Below are positions 1-8,448 of a stretch of 61,456 bases of DNA, one piece after another; the first letter of the stretch is position 1; every line of letters starts with the position of its first letter. The stretch lies in assembly GCF_003865095.1 (NCBI RefSeq), contig NZ_BHYK01000025.1, positions 1 to 61,456 on the forward strand. The letters are read 5' to 3'. Both the position numbers and the translations under genes were made by a program. This stretch comes from Clostridium tagluense. Its GTDB lineage: Bacteria; Bacillota; Clostridia; Clostridiales; Clostridiaceae. Below the pieces are notes generated by a model, which did not search any database, was not told the origin of the DNA, and was given only the letters and a program-made list of their open reading frames with translations.

Positions 1-152
1 AATAGGAGGACCGCAAAATTCTACAAACTTGTCAAGTGTTTTATGCGAAAAAAGTGGGGGAATCAACAAAAATTAATGATACTAAAAATGAGTAATCACA
101 GGAACTAAGGAGTTTCCGTGAACGCTCAAAGGATATAAGGGGGAATTAGTAT

Positions 153-1034
153 ATGGATAAATTAGTTAGAGCTACTGCAAAGGGTGGACAGGTTAGAATA
201 ATTGCAGCCATAACTACGGATTTAGTAAATGAGGGAGTAAACATGCATAAATGTGCGCCTACTGCAGCCGCAGCATTAGGTAGGATGCTAACAGCTGGGA
301 CGCTTATGGGTACTATGCTAAAGTCGCAGAGTGATAGTTTAACACTGCAAATAGATGGTGGAGGAAAAGCTAGAAGTGTTGTAGTAACTGCTCATGCAGA
401 TTCAAGTGTAAAAGGATATATAGGAAATCCAAATGTAGATTTACCTGCGAATAGCAAGGGAAAACTTGATGTAAGTGGCGTCATTGGTGTAGATGGTTAT
501 TTAAGAGTTATAAGAGATATGGGGCTAAGGGAGCCGTATATAGGGCAAGTACCAATTTCCACAGGGGAAATTGGAGATGATCTAGCTTATTACTTTACTG
601 TTTCCGAGCAGACACCTTCAGCTGTGGGCCTTGGAGTATTAGTGGATACGGATATGAGTATTAAAGCCTCAGGAGGGTTTATAATCCAAATGATGCCTGG
701 TGCAGATGAATTTTTGGCTGATATAATAACATATAGGCTTGAAGAAATTCCATCAATAACGGAATTTATAGAAAAAGGTATGACTATTGAAGAAATTTTA
801 GAATTTATATTTGAAGATATGGAACTTAAAATACATGAAGAGATTCTGCCAACATATAAATGCGATTGTTGTAGAGAAAGAGTGGAGAGGGCATTAATAA
901 GTATAGGTAGAAAGGACCTAGAAGAATTATATGATGACGGTAAAACAGAGGAAATTAAATGTCATTTTTGTAATAAGAATTATGAATTTAATCATGAAGA
1001 TATTGGGAAATTGCTTGAAAACGCTAATTCATAG
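153..1034 (+). CDS. hslO: Hsp33 redox-regulated chaperone
   Basis: This is a 293-residue Hsp33. Under oxidative stress the cytoplasmic chaperone releases zinc, forms disulfides, dimerises and holds unfolding proteins. The C-terminal zinc centre is visible as C237-D-C239 and C270-HF-C273, a CXC-X30-CXXC spacing normal for the family. The N-terminal substrate-binding core contains a GYIGNP segment as expected. The ATG is preceded by AAGGGGG about 7 bases upstream. A strong hairpin terminator follows, and no partner gene lies close by, so it is probably transcribed alone or as the end of a unit that begins left of the window. Confidence 0.96.
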   Translation: MDKLVRATAKGGQVRIIAAITTDLVNEGVNMHKCAPTAAAALGRMLTAGTLMGTMLKSQSDSLTLQIDGGGKARSVVVTAHADSSVKGYIGNPNVDLPANSKGKLDVSGVIGVDGYLRVIRDMGLREPYIGQVPISTGEIGDDLAYYFTVSEQTPSAVGLGVLVDTDMSIKASGGFIIQMMPGADEFLADIITYRLEEIPSITEFIEKGMTIEEILEFIFEDMELKIHEEILPTYKCDCCRERVERALISIGRKDLEELYDDGKTEEIKCHFCNKNYEFNHEDIGKLLENANS

Positions 1035-1061
1035 GTTAAGATATACTTTTTAAAAGGAGAA

Positions 1062-1119
1062 AGTTGTGAAGCAACGAATGATCAATGATCATTCGAGAAG
1101 ATTGCTTCGCAACTTTTTT
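1062..1119 (+). terminator. Rho-independent terminator of hslO
   Basis: A long hairpin has outer arms GTTGTGAAGCAA and TTGCTTCGCAAC, with one G-U pair. The inner part also pairs (CGAATGATCA with TGATCATTCG). A run of six T follows directly. Confidence 0.9.
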
Positions 1120-1411
1120 ATATGACTAAATTAAGGATAGTATACTTGGCTTATTATTTATTTTTAAACCCCTAAGTTGCCATATATTGAAAAACGCAGA
1201 TAAATAGAGTAAAATTGACAATTGTGGAGTATAAGTGAAATATATATGAATATCCATGATAGTTATTGTTGACAAGTTTAAGAAAATCTTATAATATATA
1301 AATGTACTTAGTCCTTAGCAAACAAACAAAAGAGTGCAAAACAATTAATGCATAAAGTTGTTGACAAGTGCCAAGAAGTGATGTACAATAAAATAGTTGA
1401 TGAAAATATAT
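1120..1411 (+). promoter_or_regulatory. Upstream region of the tRNA operon with main promoter at 1361-1389
   Basis: No gene is seen in this AT-rich stretch. The best promoter is TTGACA (1361-1366), a 17-base spacer and TACAAT (1384-1389), which puts the start about 16 bases before tRNA-Val. A second, weaker candidate lies upstream: TTGACA at 1269-1274 and TATAAT at 1290-1295, with a short 15-base spacer. Both -35 boxes sit in nearly the same 13-base context (TTGTTGACAAGT), so the two may be a duplicated promoter. Confidence 0.75.
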
Positions 1412-1487
1412 GGGAGCATAGCTCAGCTGGGAGAGCATCTGCCTTACAAGCAGAGGGTCACAGGTTCGAACCCTGTTGTTCCCACCA
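1412..1487 (+). tRNA. tRNA-Val (anticodon UAC)
   Basis: The 76-base cloverleaf has acceptor GGGAGCA paired with TGTTCCC and an encoded CCA. The anticodon loop CTTACAA reads UAC. The T arm has GGTTCGAACC. It is the first of five tandem tRNA genes. Confidence 0.97.
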
Positions 1488-1492
1488 TATAT

Positions 1493-1569
1493 GGCCCAGT
1501 GGCTCAGTTGGTTAGAGTGCCGCCCTGTCACGGCGGAGGTCGACGGTTCGAGTCCGTTCTGGGTCGCCA
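1493..1569 (+). tRNA. tRNA-Asp (anticodon GUC)
   Basis: The 77-base cloverleaf has acceptor GGCCCAG paired with CTGGGTC, discriminator G and an encoded CCA. The anticodon loop CTGTCAC reads GUC. Only five bases separate it from tRNA-Val, so the two are co-transcribed. Confidence 0.97.
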
Positions 1570-1592
1570 TTTTAAAATTGGAAAAATATTAA

Positions 1593-1668
<76 letters not shown>

Positions 1669-1673
1669 ATGTT

Positions 1674-1748
1674 GCGGGAGTGGCTCAGTGGTAGAGCGTC
1701 ACCTTGCCAAGGTGAACGTCGCGAGTTCGAATCTCGTCTTCCGCTCCA
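1674..1748 (+). tRNA. tRNA-Gly (anticodon GCC)
   Basis: The 75-base cloverleaf has acceptor GCGGGAG paired with CTTCCGC, discriminator T and an encoded CCA. The anticodon loop TTGCCAA reads GCC. Confidence 0.97.
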
Positions 1749-1766
1749 ATTTTAAATTCAATTAAT

Positions 1767-1841
1767 GGCGCTATAGCCAAGCGGTAAGGTCAAGGTCTGC
1801 AAAACCTTTATTCCCCGGTTCAAATCCGGGTGGCGCCTCCA
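1767..1841 (+). tRNA. tRNA-Cys (anticodon GCA)
   Basis: The 75-base cloverleaf has acceptor GGCGCTA paired with TGGCGCC, discriminator T and an encoded CCA. The anticodon loop CTGCAAA reads GCA. It is the last gene of the tRNA operon. Confidence 0.97.
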
Positions 1842-1843
1842 TG

Positions 1844-1873
1844 AAAAACACCATAATTATATGGTGTTTTTTT
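1844..1873 (+). terminator. Terminator of the tRNA operon, probably bidirectional
   Basis: Arms AACACCATA and TATGGTGTT flank a small loop and are followed by a run of T. The left arm is preceded by a run of A, so the same hairpin can end transcription of the convergent minus-strand gene at 1932-2627. Confidence 0.9.
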
Positions 1874-1910
1874 GGCGTTTAAACCATGGCACGGAAGCGA
1901 CTATGGTGAA

Positions 1911-1932
1911 ATGCTAAAGAGCATCTTTTTTT
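1911..1932 (+). terminator. Second, small terminator-like hairpin
   Basis: ATGCT, a four-base loop AAAG and AGCAT are followed by C and seven T. It could back up the tRNA operon terminator. The five-pair stem is short, so this is tentative. Confidence 0.5.
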
Positions 1933-2627
1933 CAGATTCTAAAAATACTCCCTCTATCAATTAGTTTCCCATTTCTTAAAAACACAGGTTCTACCTTGTG
2001 TTTATTCAAAAATTTTAATACTTCTTTTCCATACAAATAGTTATCTAAGTGACCATAAAAAGCTAAAACGTTATCGCAAAGAAGGCCAGTTGCGCCACCG
2101 ATAAAACCGTAGTTAAGGCCTGGAAGGAGAATATCTCCAGGAGGCACTAATAAAACATCTATTTTTTCAAGACTTAAGGCTTTGGCAATAGAAACATCAC
2201 TAGTGATGACTGCGTGATTATTTACTATGCAAGTAGAACACTTTGTATAACCTTGCTTTACGTTTATTATTTTTTTGTCTTTAAAAAATGATAAAAGACT
2301 ACTATCTGTATAATTAACAGAATGAACAAAAAGATTTCCAATGCACAATGCATTGAGGCATATATCATAAGGGTATAAACTTTGCAGGGTTGAATTTGAT
2401 TTATAAACTTTGTAATTTAGCAAATCTAACTCCTGTATAAATTCATTGCTAATATCTTTATGAACCATAATACTATGGCCCCAAATATGCATAAGCATAT
2501 CCGGGTGACCACATATAGCCTCATATAAAAGATTGCTGGGAGGGCAAATAAGTAAGTTATATCCCAGAGAAATTAAATTTTCTTTCTCTTCATTATGAAT
2601 TCTAAAATCAACAATAAGATTTTTCAT
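1932..2627 (-). CDS. GME-fold family protein, DUF6873-like, function unknown
   Basis: This 231-residue soluble protein has no signal peptide or membrane segment. The sequence resembles the clostridial DUF6873 family, assigned to the guanidine-modifying-enzyme (arginine deiminase-like) fold. A conserved-looking block near the C-terminus (LVPPGDILLPGL followed by GFIGGATG) and repeated short strands fit that fold. Substrate and reaction are unknown. I chose the second ATG because AAGAGG lies six bases upstream of it, whereas the first ATG at 2633 touches the Shine-Dalgarno. The gene converges on the tRNA operon and is divergent from ytxC. The family name is from memory of the sequence pattern. 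Confidence 0.72.
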   Translation of the reverse strand: MKNLIVDFRIHNEEKENLISLGYNLLICPPSNLLYEAICGHPDMLMHIWGHSIMVHKDISNEFIQELDLLNYKVYKSNSTLQSLYPYDICLNALCIGNLFVHSVNYTDSSLLSFFKDKKIINVKQGYTKCSTCIVNNHAVITSDVSIAKALSLEKIDVLLVPPGDILLPGLNYGFIGGATGLLCDNVLAFYGHLDNYLYGKEVLKFLNKHKVEPVFLRNGKLIDRGSIFRI

Positions 2628-2783
2628 TTTCATCCTCTTATTTCATATATATTTTTTTATTTGTATAGTTTACGTTATAACATAAAGCTATTGTAAATTG
2701 CAATATGTCGATTATTGTTTAATGTATTTTGCATATCCATTAATTTTACACACATACTATCTTATGAGAAGGGAGCGTGCGAA

Positions 2784-3686
2784 ATGCTTTTATTAACTGT
2801 TGTATATAATAGCAGTATGGAATGCATTATTGGTGAAATCAAAGACATTAAAAAGTGCTTTGAACATAAAAAGATGATTTTAGGTATAGCAGAGTGTATA
2901 ATAGAAGACACTCACTTTATAAAATTTTTTTGTGGGGATGATAACTTAAGTGATAGTAGTATAAAAATGTTTAATTTAAATATTGCTAATATGTTATATA
3001 AAATAGTAATAAGGGAATTTTGTAAAAAGGAAATCAATGATTTTCTAACTGAAACTTATTTTTTTCTTGGATATGATGAACTGAAACAGGTTAAGCCTAG
3101 AATACAAGAGGCATTGCTCAATGAAGGATCAATAGCAGGTCCTAATGCGGTATATTGTATGAATAGAAAAAATAGTATTATGGATAAAATAACTAAATGT
3201 ATAGAAGAAAATAAGGAAATTAATATAAGTGGATTTTTAACTTTTAGGACAAAAGCCTTGAAAACTGATTTAGAGTGTATGGTTGATAAAGTTGTAGAAG
3301 AATATATGGTAGAAAAAGAATATAATGAGTTTATAAAGCTACTTAAATATTTTGTTGATATTCAAGAAAGCAAGGTAGATGAGATTAATATTTTAATCGA
3401 AAAAAATGGAGAATATTACTTAAGGGATGAACAAGGAAATGATTTAGCAGGAGATATGCTAATGGAACTACCAAAAGTTAAATTTGATTCAAAGGAAAAT
3501 ACAGAAGAACTTATAATTAGTACAATGATAACTAGTGCTCCTAAAAAGATAATTATACACTGTGCCCATAATTGTAAAAATAAAGAACTATTACAAACTA
3601 TAAGTAAAGTCTTTGTGGATAAGGTCTATTATTGTGAAGAGTGCACTGCATGTGAAAAGATAAAAAATAGTATAAAACTACGGTAA
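2784..3686 (+). CDS. ytxC: Putative sporulation protein YtxC
   Basis: The 300-residue product matches the YtxC family of endospore formers, whose role is unknown. The diagnostic part is the central stretch with FLTFR, then EKEYNEFIKLL and KYFVD, followed by a C-terminal strand-rich domain ending in a cysteine group (YYCEECTACEK). No signal peptide is seen. The ATG at 2784 is preferred over an upstream in-frame ATG at 2715 because GAAGGGAG lies just ahead of it and family members start with a similar short hydrophobic strand. It lies upstream of infC, a common position in Clostridium. Confidence 0.85.
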   Translation: MLLLTVVYNSSMECIIGEIKDIKKCFEHKKMILGIAECIIEDTHFIKFFCGDDNLSDSSIKMFNLNIANMLYKIVIREFCKKEINDFLTETYFFLGYDELKQVKPRIQEALLNEGSIAGPNAVYCMNRKNSIMDKITKCIEENKEINISGFLTFRTKALKTDLECMVDKVVEEYMVEKEYNEFIKLLKYFVDIQESKVDEINILIEKNGEYYLRDEQGNDLAGDMLMELPKVKFDSKENTEELIISTMITSAPKKIIIHCAHNCKNKELLQTISKVFVDKVYYCEECTACEKIKNSIKLR

Positions 3687-3749
3687 TTATGATATCTCAA
3701 AAAACAACAAGCCGAAAATGTCTATATTTAAAATAAAAACAAAAAAATA

Positions 3750-3778
3750 TTGACAAACAGAGATTTAAATAGTATAGT
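3750..3778 (+). promoter_or_regulatory. Sigma-A promoter of the infC-rpmI-rplT operon
   Basis: TTGACA, a 17-base spacer and TATAGT match the vegetative consensus well. Transcription would start near 3785 and give a leader of about 200 bases before infC. Confidence 0.8.
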
Positions 3779-3835
3779 TTTAATTGTTGTGAATGGAAAT
3801 ATAAAAAAATATTTTAATATAATAGAATTGTATTT

Positions 3836-3940
3836 AACAAGAAGAAACAGCCGTTTCTCACCTAACAGTAATGCTAGTTAGGTTAATTAGTAATTTAAAC
3901 TTGTTACTATTAAGGACGGCATTTGCTGTCCTTTTTATTA
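3836..3940 (+). promoter_or_regulatory. Ribosomal-protein leader with attenuator in front of infC
   Basis: The leader holds nested helices: AACAAG (3836-3841) with CTTGTT (3900-3905), GAAAC/GTTTC (3844-3857) and CCTAAC/GTTAGG (3861-3882). A terminator hairpin follows at 3912-3936 (AAGGAC ... GTCCTT plus T run). GCCGT in the first small hairpin can pair with ACGGC in the terminator arm, giving a possible antiterminator. In Firmicutes this operon is often repressed by L20 binding to such leaders. The class assignment is inferred from position and architecture. Confidence 0.65.
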
Positions 3941-3983
3941 TTTTAATATTATAAAATTTTCTTAATACACCTAGGAGGTGAAA

Positions 3984-4505
3984 ATTATTAGTAAAAACAA
4001 AGATTTCATGATGAATGAGGAAATAAGACACATAGAAATAAGAGTTATAGGCGCTGATGGTTCTGCATTAGGTATTTTGAATACTAAAGATGCCTTAAAG
4101 CAAGCAGAGGAAAAAGACATGGATTTAGTTATGATGTCCCCTACTGCAAAGCCACCAGTATGTAGAATAATGGACTTTGGTAAGTTTATCTACGAACAAC
4201 AGAAAAAAGAAAAAGAAGCCAAGAAGAAGCAAAAAGTTGTAAATCTTAAGGAAATACGACTAAATGCAACAATAGAAGACCATGATATTGCAATCAAGGC
4301 TAGCAATGCTAAAAGATTTTTGTTGGATGAAGATAAGGTGAAAATAACCATTAGATTCAAAGGAAGACAAATTGAAAATACAAAAGTGGGATACAAGATA
4401 CTAAGCTCTTTTGTAGAAAAAATCGGTGATGTTTATATTGTTGAGAAAGCAGCTAGGCAAGAAGGACGAAATATGATAATGATTTTAGCTCCTAAAAGAG
4501 CATAA
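3984..4505 (+). CDS. infC: Translation initiation factor IF-3, AUU start
   Basis: IF-3 binds the 30S subunit, blocks early 50S joining and checks the start codon and tRNA. The 173-residue product has the usual N-domain ([11 protein letters not shown] ... [12 protein letters not shown]), a lysine-rich linker and a C-domain ending [14 protein letters not shown]. No ATG occurs near a proper ribosome binding site. AGGAGG at 3973-3978 is followed by tandem ATT codons at 3984 and 3987, and an AUU start is known for infC in other bacteria, where IF-3 represses its own translation. The GTG at 3978 overlaps the Shine-Dalgarno and is unlikely. The choice between the two ATT codons is uncertain. Confidence 0.95.
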   Translation: MISKNKDFMMNEEIRHIEIRVIGADGSALGILNTKDALKQAEEKDMDLVMMSPTAKPPVCRIMDFGKFIYEQQKKEKEAKKKQKVVNLKEIRLNATIEDHDIAIKASNAKRFLLDEDKVKITIRFKGRQIENTKVGYKILSSFVEKIGDVYIVEKAARQEGRNMIMILAPKRA

Positions 4506-4525
4506 CCGAGAGGAGGAATTTTATT

Positions 4526-4723
4526 ATGCCTAAAATGAAGACACATAGAGGCGCAGCAAAAAGATTTAAGAAGACAGGTACAGGAAAGTTAAAAAGAGCG
4601 AAAGCTTTTAAAAGTCATCTGTTAACACACAAAAGCTCAAAGACAAAAAGAAACCTTAGAAAAACTGCGTTTGTTTCAACAACTCAACTGAAAGCAATGA
4701 GAAAATTGTTACCATACTTATAA
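4526..4723 (+). CDS. rpmI: 50S ribosomal protein L35
   Basis: The 65-residue basic protein has the L35 start [14 protein letters not shown] and a lysine/arginine-rich body. It is a structural part of the large subunit. The gene follows infC by 20 bases with GAGAGGAGG as ribosome binding site, and precedes rplT, the standard bacterial order. Confidence 0.98.
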   Translation: MPKMKTHRGAAKRFKKTGTGKLKRAKAFKSHLLTHKSSKTKRNLRKTAFVSTTQLKAMRKLLPYL

Positions 4724-4750
4724 GTGAATGGTGATTAGGAGGAATATTAA

Positions 4751-5110
4751 ATGGCAAGAATAAAGAGGGCAGTTAACGCTCGTAAAAACCATAAAAAAGT
4801 ATTAAAACTTGCAAAAGGATACTATGGTGGAAAAAGCAAGTTGTTTAAAACAGCTAATGAATCAGTAATAAGAGCATTAAGAAATGCTTATATTGGAAGA
4901 AGATTAAAGAAAAGAGATTTTAGAAAACTTTGGATTGCTAGAATCAATGCCGCTTCAAGACTTAGTGACCTTTCATATTCAAGATTTATGAATGGAATGA
5001 AACTTGCAGGCATAGAAATTAACAGAAAAATGCTTTCTGAAATAGCTATAAATGATCCAAAAGCTTTTGCTGAATTAGTAGAAGTTGCAAAAAAACAATT
5101 ACAAGCTTAA
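4751..5110 (+). CDS. rplT: 50S ribosomal protein L20
   Basis: The 119-residue product has the L20 signature [20 protein letters not shown], the YYGGKSKLF motif and a C-terminal domain with [10 protein letters not shown]20 is needed early in 50S assembly and is the usual repressor of this operon through the leader upstream of infC. AGGAGG precedes the start. A strong terminator follows. Confidence 0.98.
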   Translation: MARIKRAVNARKNHKKVLKLAKGYYGGKSKLFKTANESVIRALRNAYIGRRLKKRDFRKLWIARINAASRLSDLSYSRFMNGMKLAGIEINRKMLSEIAINDPKAFAELVEVAKKQLQA

Positions 5111-5124
5111 AAACTATTTATTAT

Positions 5125-5152
5125 AAATGTAGCCTTTAAGGCTACATTTTTT
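5125..5152 (+). terminator. Terminator of infC-rpmI-rplT
   Basis: AATGTAGCCTT and AAGGCTACATT form a tight stem followed by T residues. Confidence 0.92.
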
Positions 5153-5258
5153 ATTGCATTATTCACAAAAATATTATAAATAATATAATTAGCAATAAAA
5201 TATGTTAAGTGCTATAATAGTAATATTACATTAATGGCAAAATTTAGAGGTGATTAAT

Positions 5259-6623
5259 TTGGAATCAAGTATTAAGGCTGTTAAAAGGAAATACATATAT
5301 ACTCCTGTTCAGATACTTGCATTAGGTTTTGCTATAGTAATATTCGTAGGTGCAATATTGCTTAGTCTACCTATAGCTTCTCAGAGTGGTAAAATTACGC
5401 CCTTTATAGATTGTATATTTACATCTACTTCTGCTGTCTGTGTTACAGGACTAGTAACTTTAGATACAGGAACATACTGGACATATTTTGGAAAAACAGT
5501 GATAATGTTACTTATAGAAATTGGTGGACTGGGATTCATGTCTATTACCACACTAGTTTTTTTGATTTTAGGTAAACGGATAACATTAAAGGGAAGATTA
5601 ATAATGCAGGAAGCTATGAATGCTAATTCACTACAAGGGTTAGTTAAAATGGCTAAATATATATTGATATTTACATTTTCTGTTGAGGCAGTAGGTGCAG
5701 TATTATTCTCAACACAATTTATTCCTCAATTTGGATTAGCCAAAGGAATTTATTATAGCATATTCCATGCGGTTTCTGCTTTTTGTAATGCTGGGTTTGA
5801 CCTTATGGGGAACTTTAGTAGTGTTACTGCTTATGCAAATAATTCTGTAATAATATTGACAATTTCAGCACTAATTGTAATAGGTGGTTTAGGATTTTAT
5901 GTTTGGGCAGAAGTCTATAATTCCAAGGGGCTTAAAAAGTTGTCCTTACATTCTAAAGTAGTTATTTATACCACCCTAGTGTTAATTGTTGGAGGGGCAA
6001 TACTTATGTATATTTTTGAGATGAATAATCCTTACACTATGCAAGGAATGTCTTTTAAAGGCAAATTTTTATCTTCTATTTTTGCATCAGTTTCTCCAAG
6101 AACGGCTGGGTTTAATTCTATTCCCTTAGACAAAATGACTATGGCAGGCAAGTTTTTAACAATAATTTTAATGTTTATTGGTGGATCTCCTGGTTCAACA
6201 GCTGGTGGAATAAAAACAACCACTGCGGTTTTGCTTTTTATGACGGTAGTGTCTGTTGTTCGCGGTCGTGATGATACTGAAATATCTAAAAAACGCATAA
6301 GCAAGGATATTGTATATAAAGCCGTTGTAATAACTATTCTTTCCTTACTGCTTGTTATAACAGTTACCATGATATTATCTATTACTGAGCAGCAGGATAT
6401 TCCTTTTGAATACTTTTTATATGAGGCTACTTCAGCATTTGCTACAGTTGGGTTAACCCTAGGGTTAACTACAAAATTAACATTTGTAGGTAAGATAGTA
6501 ATAAGTCTTACCATGTATGCAGGGAGAGTGGGACTGCTTACTATAATATTGGCATTAGCTAAAACTAAAAATTCTAAATCTGGAACTATAAAATATCCAG
6601 AGGGGAAAATTTTAATTGGATAG
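5259..6623 (+). CDS. ktrB: Potassium uptake protein, KtrB/TrkH family
   Basis: This 454-residue polytopic membrane protein is the ion-conducting subunit of a Ktr/Trk potassium transporter. The four pore-loop repeats show as TSTSAVCVTGL, SAFCNAGFD, SPRTAGFN and TSAFATVGLT, each with the filter glycine in place. The length fits KtrB rather than longer TrkH proteins. The TTG at 5259 is preferred because AGAGGTGA sits six bases ahead; a GTG at 5250 lies inside that site. The stop is followed after 11 bases by ktrA, which encodes the regulatory ring, so the two form an operon. Confidence 0.95.
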   Translation: MESSIKAVKRKYIYTPVQILALGFAIVIFVGAILLSLPIASQSGKITPFIDCIFTSTSAVCVTGLVTLDTGTYWTYFGKTVIMLLIEIGGLGFMSITTLVFLILGKRITLKGRLIMQEAMNANSLQGLVKMAKYILIFTFSVEAVGAVLFSTQFIPQFGLAKGIYYSIFHAVSAFCNAGFDLMGNFSSVTAYANNSVIILTISALIVIGGLGFYVWAEVYNSKGLKKLSLHSKVVIYTTLVLIVGGAILMYIFEMNNPYTMQGMSFKGKFLSSIFASVSPRTAGFNSIPLDKMTMAGKFLTIILMFIGGSPGSTAGGIKTTTAVLLFMTVVSVVRGRDDTEISKKRISKDIVYKAVVITILSLLLVITVTMILSITEQQDIPFEYFLYEATSAFATVGLTLGLTTKLTFVGKIVISLTMYAGRVGLLTIILALAKTKNSKSGTIKYPEGKILIG

Positions 6624-6634
6624 GGGTGGGGTTA

Positions 6635-7294
6635 ATGAGTAAAAGACAGTTTATTGTTATAGGACTTGGAAGATTTGGAACATCCGTTGCTGAGACCTTA
6701 TATTCACTAGGGAATGATGTATTAGCAGTTGATTTTGATGAAGATGTAGTTCAGAATATTTCAGATAAAGTGACTCATGCAGTTCAAGTTGATGCAAATG
6801 ATGAAAATAGCTTAAGAGCTCTTGGTATTCGTAATTTTGATTGTGCAGTTATTAGTATAGGTACTAATATTCAATCTAGTATTTTAGCAACACTCTTAGT
6901 TAAGGAACTAGGCGTAAAATATGTAGTTACAAAAGCAACTAATGCACTGCATGCTAAAGTATTATATAAAATAGGTGCAAATAGAGTAGTTTTTCCAGAA
7001 CGAGATATGGGTGTACGCGTTGCTCATAATTTAGTCTCATCAAATATATTAGACTACATAGAATTATCTCCTGATTATAGTATAGCAGAAGTTGTTAGTC
7101 CGGAAGAGTGGCATAATAAGACTGTAAGAGAATTGAATATAAGAGCTCGATACGGTATAAATGTAATGGCTATAAAAAGAAATAATGACATTGATGTTTC
7201 TCCGTTGCCGGATACTGTAATTGAACAAGGTGATATTATTGTGGCGATAGGTAGTATTGAAGAATTAAATAAATTAGAAAGTCTAGTTAAATAA
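6635..7294 (+). CDS. ktrA: Potassium uptake regulatory subunit KtrA/TrkA
   Basis: The 219-residue cytoplasmic protein has an N-terminal RCK_N Rossmann domain (FIVIGLGRFGTSVAETL, with the acidic residue of AVDFD closing the nucleotide site) and a C-terminal RCK_C domain from about residue 135. KtrA rings bind ATP, ADP or NAD(H) and gate KtrB; RCK_C domains of this type also bind cyclic di-AMP in Firmicutes. The ATG at 6635 follows AGGGGTGGGG. It is translationally close to ktrB and probably co-expressed with the downstream methyltransferase gene. Confidence 0.94.
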   Translation: MSKRQFIVIGLGRFGTSVAETLYSLGNDVLAVDFDEDVVQNISDKVTHAVQVDANDENSLRALGIRNFDCAVISIGTNIQSSILATLLVKELGVKYVVTKATNALHAKVLYKIGANRVVFPERDMGVRVAHNLVSSNILDYIELSPDYSIAEVVSPEEWHNKTVRELNIRARYGINVMAIKRNNDIDVSPLPDTVIEQGDIIVAIGSIEELNKLESLVK

Positions 7295-7306
7295 GGGGTA
7301 TTGAGT

Positions 7307-8107
7307 TTGGAAAATATTCAAAGTAAAGATAATTTATTGATTAAAGATATTAAAAAGTTAAAAGAAAAAAAATATAGAATAAGCAGTAATATGTTTTTAG
7401 TTGAGGGTTTTAGATTTGCAGAGGAAGCAATAGATTCCGATTTCGAAGTGGTAAATATTTTTATAAGTTCAAGAGGAGAGCTAAAATATGAAGACTCTTC
7501 TTTGAAAAACAAGCTACAAAGTAATACTAAAGTTTATAGCATTAGCGACAGTTTGTTTAAAAGTATTTGCGATACGGAGAATCCACAAGGTATTATGGCT
7601 GTTGTTCGAAATAAGCCTGTAGAAATTAAATATCACCATGGGTTCTATATTCTAGCTGATAAAATTCAAGATCCTGGTAATATGGGAACTATAATTAGAA
7701 CAGCTCATGCGGCAGGAGCATTAGGGGTTATAATTACAAAGGGTACTGTAGATATTTATAATGAGAAAACTTTAAGAGCAACCATGGGTTCTATTTTTAA
7801 AATACCTGTTCTTTATGATAATGATTTATCATTGGTGCAAAAACTTAGGAATAGTGGATTTAAACTCGTTGCTAGTTCCCTCGACACTGATAAAAATTTT
7901 TATGAGGTAGATTTAAAAGAAAAAGTTATTATATCGGTTGGAAATGAAGGCAATGGAATAAGCACCGAAGTTTATGACCTATGTGATTTGAAAATTAAAA
8001 TTCCTATGCCAGGTGGTGCAGAATCTTTAAATGTAGCAGTGGCTGCATCAATTATGATGTATGAAGTGGTAAGGCAAAAAAATAACATAGGATTTTTGAA
8101 TTTATAG
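7307..8107 (+). CDS. TrmH/SpoU-family RNA 2'-O-methyltransferase
   Basis: The 266-residue product has an N-terminal substrate-binding domain (EGFRFAEEAI) and a C-terminal SPOUT knot with the three family motifs: DPGNMGTIIRTAHAAG, SVGNEGNGIS and IPMPGGAESLNVAVAAS. Such enzymes methylate ribose of a guanosine in 23S rRNA or tRNA with S-adenosylmethionine; the exact nucleotide cannot be read from sequence. The TTG at 7307 lies eight bases after AAGGGG and is preferred to the TTG at 7301. Only 12 bases separate it from ktrA. In many Firmicutes a gene of this type lies just before pheST, as here. Confidence 0.9.
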   Translation: MENIQSKDNLLIKDIKKLKEKKYRISSNMFLVEGFRFAEEAIDSDFEVVNIFISSRGELKYEDSSLKNKLQSNTKVYSISDSLFKSICDTENPQGIMAVVRNKPVEIKYHHGFYILADKIQDPGNMGTIIRTAHAAGALGVIITKGTVDIYNEKTLRATMGSIFKIPVLYDNDLSLVQKLRNSGFKLVASSLDTDKNFYEVDLKEKVIISVGNEGNGISTEVYDLCDLKIKIPMPGGAESLNVAVAASIMMYEVVRQKNNIGFLNL

Positions 8108-8164
8108 TTGAATTTTTTTGTAATTGTGGTTATAATATTTTGTATACTTTTAAATAATAACAAA

Positions 8165-8391
8165 CTATGACGGAGAAAGTAAATATAAGAATACTTACAG
8201 GGATAAGAAGCCTTAGACTGAGAGCTTCTACAGGAAATTCTTATATCGAAGTTCACTCTAGAGTTCTAACAGCGAAATAAAGTAGCTGCTTAGCGGGTAG
8301 AATCGATAACTTTATCTAAGAGGACTTTTATTTAAGTCAATTAGGGTGGTACCGCGGATTTTCCGTCCCTTCATTGTGGACGGTTTTTTTT
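8165..8391 (+). promoter_or_regulatory. T-box leader of pheST (Phe-specific)
   Basis: The leader contains the T-box sequence AGGGTGGTACCGCGG (8343-8357) and a following terminator (CCGTCC with GGACGG, then a T run, to 8391). Stem I begins near 8168 and holds GAAGTTCAC, in which TTC at 8252-8254 is a fitting phenylalanine specifier codon. When uncharged tRNA-Phe pairs with the specifier and the T-box, the antiterminator forms and pheST is transcribed. The specifier choice is inferred from position and agreement with the downstream gene. Confidence 0.95.
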
Positions 8392-8448
8392 GTTTTATAA
8401 AAAATTATTAAATGTAAAAATTACATAAATAGGAAAGGAGTGTTGATT

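Noticed and set aside
1-111. Two open frames reach the left edge (one ends at 76, one at 111) and could be the tail of an upstream gene.
   Set aside because: Both are too short to recognise, they conflict with each other, and no family could be named.
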